Below are positions 59,153 to 64,000 of a stretch of DNA of 64,000 nucleotides, in pieces. Position 1 is the first letter of the stretch, and every line of letters begins with the position of its first letter. Under the pieces are notes generated by a model. That model ran no database searches. It had not been told where the DNA came from and saw only the letters and a list, made by a program, of their open reading frames with translations. Origin of the DNA: Virgibacillus sp. NKC19-3 (GTDB taxonomy: Bacteria; Bacillota; Bacilli; Bacillales; Amphibacillaceae); contig NZ_JAGYHC010000001.1 in assembly GCF_019837165.1 (NCBI RefSeq), positions 2,294,001-2,358,000 of the forward strand. Direction: 5' to 3'. The translations under genes were made by a program, and so were the position numbers.

Positions 59153-59944
59153 TTATATAAATCCTATAAAATGCAACAATGGCAAAACAAAAAGCAAGCT
59201 ATCGAAACGGTCTAATATTCCACCGTGTCCCGGCAAAATATTTCCTGAATCCTTTACATTGTAATGCCGTTTAAACGCTGATTCCACTAAATCACCAATT
59301 TGTCCAAAAATAGATGCCACAATTGTTGCTCCAACTACAACAAGCATAGAAAAAGGAAATGGATAGGTAAGCTGAAATACAATTGAAACTATACAAGCCA
59401 AGAGCACACCGCCTAATGCTCCTTCAATTGTCTTCTTTGGACTTATTTTGGGCCAAAGCTTTCTCTTGCCCAATAAGCGTCCAAATACATAAGCACCTGT
59501 ATCTGTTGCCCAGACAATAAATAATGCATAAAAAATATAATTAAGACCTGCATTACGTGTTTCAATTAAATAATAGAATCCCATTCCTATATATATAACG
59601 GCTAAAAGTATAAATCCGGCATCATCAAACGTAAATTTATTCTTTACTAATACGGTGTAAGAAAGCAACAACAATACAAAAACCGTTACTACTTCCGTTT
59701 GTGTTAAGTCCGTGATCCCAATATAACCAGATGCGCTATGTATAGGAAATAGGGTTATCCATAAAAATACTATTGCTAATATAGACGGTAGTGAATACAT
59801 GTCTATTTTATGCATTCTCATAAGTTCCATTAATCCGATTGTAGCTATTACATAAACAAAAAGTGTAAAAGGCAGGCCTCCATAGATGACAAATGGAAGA
59901 AGCACAATTATTGCTAAAATCGCTGTTAGAGTTCGTTGCATCAT
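59153..59944 (-). CDS. cdsA: Phosphatidate cytidylyltransferase
   Basis: CdsA makes CDP-diacylglycerol, the precursor used by PgsA. The 263-residue membrane protein has about eight helices and the signature S-X-FKRHYNVKDSGNILPGHGG-LDR-D near the C terminus. GGGTGATG precedes the ATG. It follows uppS closely. The 133-base gap to rasP contains no recognisable remnant of dxr. Confidence 0.95.
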   Translation of the reverse strand: MMQRTLTAILAIIVLLPFVIYGGLPFTLFVYVIATIGLMELMRMHKIDMYSLPSILAIVFLWITLFPIHSASGYIGITDLTQTEVVTVFVLLLLSYTVLVKNKFTFDDAGFILLAVIYIGMGFYYLIETRNAGLNYIFYALFIVWATDTGAYVFGRLLGKRKLWPKISPKKTIEGALGGVLLACIVSIVFQLTYPFPFSMLVVVGATIVASIFGQIGDLVESAFKRHYNVKDSGNILPGHGGILDRFDSLLFVLPLLHFIGFI

Positions 59945-59959
59945 ATCCTATTCATCACC

Positions 59960-60721
59960 CTAAATACCTCCATATCGCCTTTTTCGTAGTTGATATTCAT
60001 GAATAGCCTGCTGGAAAGTTTCCTCATTAAAATCCGGCCATAATACATCTGTAAACCAAAATTCGGTATAGGCTAACTGCCATAACAAAAAATTACTTAA
60101 CCGCTGTTCTCCACTGGTACGTATTAATAAATCAGGGTCACTAATTCCTTGTGTATATAAGTATTTTGAAAATATTTCTTCATCAACTGCTTCTACGGAT
60201 AATTTTGAGCCATCTATGTCTGTCATTATTTGCTTAATTGCCTGCATAATTTCGAATCTACTACCATAGTTTAAAGCAAAATTTAATAATAATCCATCAT
60301 TATTCTTTGTTTTATCTTTCGCATACTGGATTACTTTTTTTGTATCTTTAGGTAATGCTTCCACTTCACCAATCGTATCAAGCCTTACATTGTTTTCGAT
60401 GAGTTCCGGCAGGTAAACATCCAGAAATTCTTTTGGAAGCTTCATGATAAAATCGACCTCGGATTTTGGTCGCTTCCAGTTTTCTGTTGAAAATGTGTAC
60501 AGTGTAAGAATTTGTACGTTATGATTAGAAGCTGTCTTTACAATATCTTTAACAACCCTTACTCCTTCTCTATGACCAGCAATACGTGGAAGCCCACGTT
60601 TCTTTGCCCATCTGCCATTTCCATCCATAATAATTGCCACATGGTCCGGGGTGTTTTCTAAATCACTTGGTTGGGTTTCCTTTTTCTGTTTATTATTTAT
60701 AAAAGGAAGTTTCATTGACAT
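59960..60721 (-). CDS. uppS: Undecaprenyl diphosphate synthase
   Basis: UppS builds the C55 lipid carrier for cell-wall precursors. The 253 residues have IIMDGNGRWAKKRGLPRIAGH with the catalytic aspartate (D33), FSTENWKRP and LLIRTSGEQRLSNFLLWQ near the C terminus. GGAGG is well spaced from the ATG at 60721; an ATG 11 codons upstream is less likely. Confidence 0.96.
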   Translation of the reverse strand: MSMKLPFINNKQKKETQPSDLENTPDHVAIIMDGNGRWAKKRGLPRIAGHREGVRVVKDIVKTASNHNVQILTLYTFSTENWKRPKSEVDFIMKLPKEFLDVYLPELIENNVRLDTIGEVEALPKDTKKVIQYAKDKTKNNDGLLLNFALNYGSRFEIMQAIKQIMTDIDGSKLSVEAVDEEIFSKYLYTQGISDPDLLIRTSGEQRLSNFLLWQLAYTEFWFTDVLWPDFNEETFQQAIHEYQLRKRRYGGI

Positions 60722-60877
60722 AGTTTTGTCCTCCAAATATTGTTGATTATCCATTTACAATCCTTTAACTATAATCAATATGAAGGAAAAAGAATTATAA
60801 TACTATACGATCAGGATGAATCATCATTATATCATTAAAATCAATGTTTATTACAATTTTTATGTAAGAAGAATACG

Positions 60878-60901
60878 AAAGCCCCCTTAAACAAGAGGGC
60901 T
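60878..60901 (-). terminator. Terminator after frr
   Basis: AGCCCTC and GGGGGCT arms (within 60880-60901) with TTTCGTATTC on the minus strand. The gap 60722-60969 also has AT-rich -10-like sequences (TATAAT near 60830) that could start uppS transcription, but I cannot fix a promoter. Confidence 0.6.
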
Positions 60902-60969
60902 ACCTGCATCTTATTTTACACTTTATTGAAGCAATAATAAAGATTTCAAGTAATAAAATTTTAGAAAGA

Positions 60970-61527
60970 CTATACTTCCATAATATCATTTTCTTTGTCT
61001 TTAGCAATTTGATCAATTTTTGCGGTTTGCGTATCTGTTTCTTTTTGCACCCTGTCCTGCAGGCCACGTAGATCATCTTCGGTGAGTTCATTATTCTTTT
61101 CAGCCTTTTTCAACTGATCATTTGCTTCACGACGAATATTCCGTACTTGGACACGTGCTTCTTCCGCATATTTACCTACCACTTTCACTAAATCTTTCCG
61201 TCTTTCTTCCGTTAAAGCCGGTATGTTTATACGTATAACATTTCCATCATTTGTTGGTGAAACGCCAAGATCAGCTTTTTGAATTGCTTTTTCAACATCA
61301 GAAAGTGATGATTTATCATATGGTGAAATGACCAGTAATCTTGCCTCTGGTACGGAAATAGAGGATAGTTGGTTTAGTGGTGTTGTTGCACCATAGTAAT
61401 CTACATAAACATTATCCAGTAAGTTCGCGCTTGCTCTACCCGCTCTTACAGTTGCCAGTGTCTTAGAGAATGCCTGTACCGCTTGTTCCATTTTTTCCTG
61501 CATCTCTTTAACGATCTTGTCCGACAT
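60970..61527 (-). CDS. frr: Ribosome recycling factor
   Basis: Splits post-termination ribosomes together with EF-G. The 185-residue protein has the usual three-helix layout: [17 protein letters not shown] near residue 20 and [26 protein letters not shown] near 106. It follows pyrH by two bases. Confidence 0.97.
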   Translation of the reverse strand: MSDKIVKEMQEKMEQAVQAFSKTLATVRAGRASANLLDNVYVDYYGATTPLNQLSSISVPEARLLVISPYDKSSLSDVEKAIQKADLGVSPTNDGNVIRINIPALTEERRKDLVKVVGKYAEEARVQVRNIRREANDQLKKAEKNNELTEDDLRGLQDRVQKETDTQTAKIDQIAKDKENDIMEV

Positions 61528-61529
61528 AA

Positions 61530-62252
61530 CTATTTCCCCCTTAATATTGTTCCAATGGTTTCGCCAGCAACAACACGTTTTATATTGCCTTCTTCCATAA
61601 TGGAAAATACAATTAATTGAATATCATTATCCATACATAAGGATGACGCTGTTGAATCCATAACGCCGAGATCCTCATTCAACATTTCCAGAAATGTTAA
61701 ACTTTCATACTTCTGGGCAGATTTATTGGTTTTCGGATCATCCGTATATACACCATCTACATTATTCTTGGCCATCAGAATTACTTCTGCCTCAATCTCT
61801 GCAGCCCGTAATGCTGCAGTTGTATCTGTAGAAAAGTAAGGATTTCCGGTACCTGCAGCGAAGATAACAACACGTTTCTTTTCTAAATGACGAATTGCTT
61901 TTCTTCTAATATAAGGCTCAGCTACCTGACGCATTTCAATTGATGTTTGTACACGAGTTGGAATATCAATGGTTTCCAGAGCATCCTGGAGTGCAAGAGA
62001 ATTCATGATCGTTGCTAACATTCCCATATAATCAGCTGTTGCGCGATCCATTCCCATTTCGCTGCCGACTTTTCCACGCCATATATTTCCTCCACCCACA
62101 ACGATGGCGATTTCAACCCCAAGTTCTGCCACTTCTTTTACTTGGCTTGCGATGGATTGAATGACTTTAGGTTCAATGCCATTTCCATGTTCGCCACTTA
62201 AAGCTTCTCCACTTAATTTGAGTACAATTCTACGGTAACGAGCAGTTGTCAT
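61530..62252 (-). CDS. pyrH: UMP kinase
   Basis: Phosphorylates UMP to UDP in pyrimidine nucleotide synthesis. The 240 residues have KLSGEALSG near the N terminus, [10 protein letters not shown], and [20 protein letters not shown], typical of bacterial PyrH of the amino-acid kinase fold. GGAGGT precedes the ATG at 62252; an earlier in-frame codon lacks a site. Confidence 0.97.
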   Translation of the reverse strand: MTTARYRRIVLKLSGEALSGEHGNGIEPKVIQSIASQVKEVAELGVEIAIVVGGGNIWRGKVGSEMGMDRATADYMGMLATIMNSLALQDALETIDIPTRVQTSIEMRQVAEPYIRRKAIRHLEKKRVVIFAAGTGNPYFSTDTTAALRAAEIEAEVILMAKNNVDGVYTDDPKTNKSAQKYESLTFLEMLNEDLGVMDSTASSLCMDNDIQLIVFSIMEEGNIKRVVAGETIGTILRGK

Positions 62253-62284
62253 AAATACCTCCATCGATGAACTTATATCCTGGG

Positions 62285-62308
62285 TAGGGAACCTGTCACG
62301 TTCCCTAT
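62285..62308 (-). other. Hairpin between tsf and pyrH without a T run
   Basis: TAGGGAAC and GTTCCCTA arms (about 62285-62292 with 62300-62307) followed by CCCAGGATATAAG on the minus strand. Lacking a T run, it is more likely an mRNA processing or stability element than a terminator. Confidence 0.5.
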
Positions 62309-62319
62309 ATCAGGTTACA

Positions 62320-63207
62320 TTATTTTTTAATCTGATTCATAACTTCTTCAGCAAAGTTCTCTTCACGTTTCTCCATACCTTCGCCTACTTCATAGCGTAC
62401 AAATGAGTTGACGCTCGCACCTTTATCTGCTACATATTTTTTTACTTTTTGATCTGGATCTTTCACAAAATCCTGTTCCAACAAGCAAATTTCTCCAAAG
62501 AATTTGCCGAGACGTCCTTCGACCATTTTTTCAACAATGTTTTCGGGTTTTCCCTCATTTAAAGCTTGTGTTTTCAACACTTCGCGCTCTTGGTTAACCT
62601 CTTCTTCCGGAACTTCGTCACGTGACACATAACGAGGATTAGATGCTGCAATATGCATAGCTATATCCTTCGCAAGTTGTCCGTCCTGTGTACCTTCAAC
62701 AAGTGACAGTACACCAATATTTCCACCCATATGCAGATAAGATCCAAATGTATCATTATCTGTTTTATTTAATAATGTAAATCGACGCAATGAAATTTTT
62801 TCACCAATTTTTGCAATTGTTGCATTGATATAATCCTCCACTGTTTCACTACCGTTTCCATGTAACGGTTGCTTCATTACCGTGTCCATATCAGCAGGCT
62901 GTTGTTTTACAATATGCTCTCCAAGTTCTGATAATAATTGTTGGAACTGATCGTTTTTTGTCACAAAGTCCGTTTCACAATTGACTTCTAATAGAACTGC
63001 GGAATTACCATCTGTTTCAATATAAGTAGCACCTTCTGCAGCAACCCGATCAGCCTTTTTAGCGGCTTTAGAGATCCCTTTCTCACGCAAATAGTTAATG
63101 GCTTTATCCATATCTCCATCTGTTTCCTGTAGTGCTTTTTTACAATCCATCATACCTGCACCAGTTCTTTCACGTAATTCTTTCACCATTTTAGCATCAA
63201 TAGCCAT
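62320..63207 (-). CDS. tsf: Elongation factor Ts
   Basis: Nucleotide exchange factor for EF-Tu. The 295 residues have [29 protein letters not shown] at the start (UBA-like domain) and [15 protein letters not shown], the standard EF-Ts signatures. It follows rpsB after a gap containing a terminator-like hairpin. Confidence 0.98.
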   Translation of the reverse strand: MAIDAKMVKELRERTGAGMMDCKKALQETDGDMDKAINYLREKGISKAAKKADRVAAEGATYIETDGNSAVLLEVNCETDFVTKNDQFQQLLSELGEHIVKQQPADMDTVMKQPLHGNGSETVEDYINATIAKIGEKISLRRFTLLNKTDNDTFGSYLHMGGNIGVLSLVEGTQDGQLAKDIAMHIAASNPRYVSRDEVPEEEVNQEREVLKTQALNEGKPENIVEKMVEGRLGKFFGEICLLEQDFVKDPDQKVKKYVADKGASVNSFVRYEVGEGMEKREENFAEEVMNQIKK

Positions 63208-63232
63208 TTCATATATCCTCCTTTGAATATTC

Positions 63233-63275
63233 TTTTTAAAAAAGGTGATAAAAGGCTCTTATCCTCTTATCACCT
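63233..63275 (-). terminator. Attenuator/terminator between rpsB and tsf
   Basis: AGGTGATAA and TTATCACCT arms (63243-63251 with 63267-63275), partly paired loop, then TTTTTT on the minus strand. It probably lowers tsf expression relative to rpsB. Confidence 0.75.
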
Positions 63276-63293
63276 CACCTTTTCTACTATTAA

Positions 63294-64000
63294 TTACACT
63301 TGTTTAGATTCAGCATTCGTGTCTGTTTCAACTTCAGCGTCCGTTTCTTCTACAGTTGCTTCTTCGCTTCCTTCTTCATTCGCTTCTGATTGTACGTTTT
63401 CTGGTACCTCTTCTGTTTCTTCACCTTGTTTCACTTCCAGAATAGCGTCAGCGATTTTGGAAGTCAATAGTTTCACCGCACGAATGGCATCATCATTTGC
63501 TGGAATAACATAATCAATTTCATCCGGATCACAATTTGTATCCACCATTGCAATGATTGGAATGTTTAACTTATGTGCCTCAGCAATTGCAATCCGCTCT
63601 TTACGTGGATCAATAACGAACATAGCATCCGGTAATTTATCCATTTCTTTAATTCCGCCTAAGAATTTCATTAAGCGATCTTTTTCTTTTAATACATCAA
63701 CAACTTCTTTTTTGGGTAGCACTTCAAATGTTCCATCTTCTTCCATCCGTTCAATATCTTTAAGGCGGGTAATACGTTTACGAATGGTTTGGAAGTTTGT
63801 AAGTGTACCTCCTAACCAGCGCTGGTTAATATAGAACATTCCTGAACGTACTGCCTCATCACGAACAGACTCTTGTGCTTGTTTTTTCGTACCAACGAAA
63901 AGAATCGAACCACCATTTGATGCGATTTCTTTTACATATTTGTATGCTTCATCAACCTTTTTAACTGTTTTTTGAAGGTCAATGATGTAAATGCCGTTAC
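63294..64000 (-). CDS. rpsB: 30S ribosomal protein S2, start beyond window edge
   Basis: About 235 codons are visible, with the 5' end cut off by the right edge; B. subtilis S2 is about 246 residues, so only some ten are missing. Visible features include [48 protein letters not shown] and [20 protein letters not shown]. The C-terminal tail (about the last 45 residues) is strongly acidic. It heads the rpsB-tsf-pyrH-frr group. Confidence 0.97.
   Translation of the reverse strand, partial: NGIYIIDLQKTVKKVDEAYKYVKEIASNGGSILFVGTKKQAQESVRDEAVRSGMFYINQRWLGGTLTNFQTIRKRITRLKDIERMEEDGTFEVLPKKEVVDVLKEKDRLMKFLGGIKEMDKLPDAMFVIDPRKERIAIAEAHKLNIPIIAMVDTNCDPDEIDYVIPANDDAIRAVKLLTSKIADAILEVKQGEETEEVPENVQSEANEEGSEEATVEETDAEVETDTNAESKQV

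Overview
The window is a chromosomal segment of a low-GC, endospore-forming Firmicute of the family Bacillaceae. Gene order follows the Bacillus subtilis region from rpsB to ynbB. Protein style, an acidic RodZ linker and a group IIC intron resembling the well-studied Oceanobacillus iheyensis one (recalled, not searched) suggest the Oceanobacillus/Virgibacillus neighbourhood. Every protein gene I accept lies on the minus strand, so the biological order runs from position 64000 down to 1.

Layout in transcription order. (1) 64000-53364: rpsB-tsf-pyrH-frr-uppS-cdsA-rasP-polC (translation, UMP kinase, lipid carrier and phospholipid precursors, site-2 protease, replicative polymerase). The usual dxr (between cdsA and rasP) and proS (between rasP and polC) are absent. 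(2) 53363-52608: a 756-base gap with a 382-bp element bounded by inverted repeats. (3) 52607-45252: rimP-nusA-ylxR-ylxQ-infB-ylxP-rbfA-truB-ribF-rpsO. (4) 44768-42654: pnp, followed immediately by a group IIC intron (42610-40728) inserted at the pnp terminator. (5) 40522-31962: ylxY-mlpA-ymxH-dpaA-dpaB-asd-dapG-dapA-tepA-ylzJ, covering sporulation, dipicolinate and diaminopimelate/lysine synthesis. (6) 31852-23713: spoIIIE, a GntR-type regulator and a NupNOPQ-like nucleoside ABC transporter. (7) 23591-14926: ymfF-ymfH-ymfI-ymfJ-ymfK-rodZ-pgsA-cinA-recA. (8) 14677-1: rny-ymdB-spoVS-miaB-ricA-cotE-mutS-mutL-dps-miaA-hfq-spoVK-hflX-ynbB (partial).

Most of the window is ordinary core genome. The points worth attention are: three reading-frame breaks, each at a homopolymer run (ymfI, nupP/nupQ junction, nupO), within 5.5 kb; the intron at a terminator; a dispersed structured repeat seen at three intergenic sites (about 33.0, 40.6 and 45.0 kb); the unrelated 382-bp element; the missing dxr and proS; and a four-codon minigene carrying a 14-base complement of the 16S rRNA 3' end before nupN. 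I found no tRNA or rRNA gene, CRISPR array, prophage or defence system. Nothing here is convincingly a new biological system. The two repeat families are the best candidates for undescribed elements.
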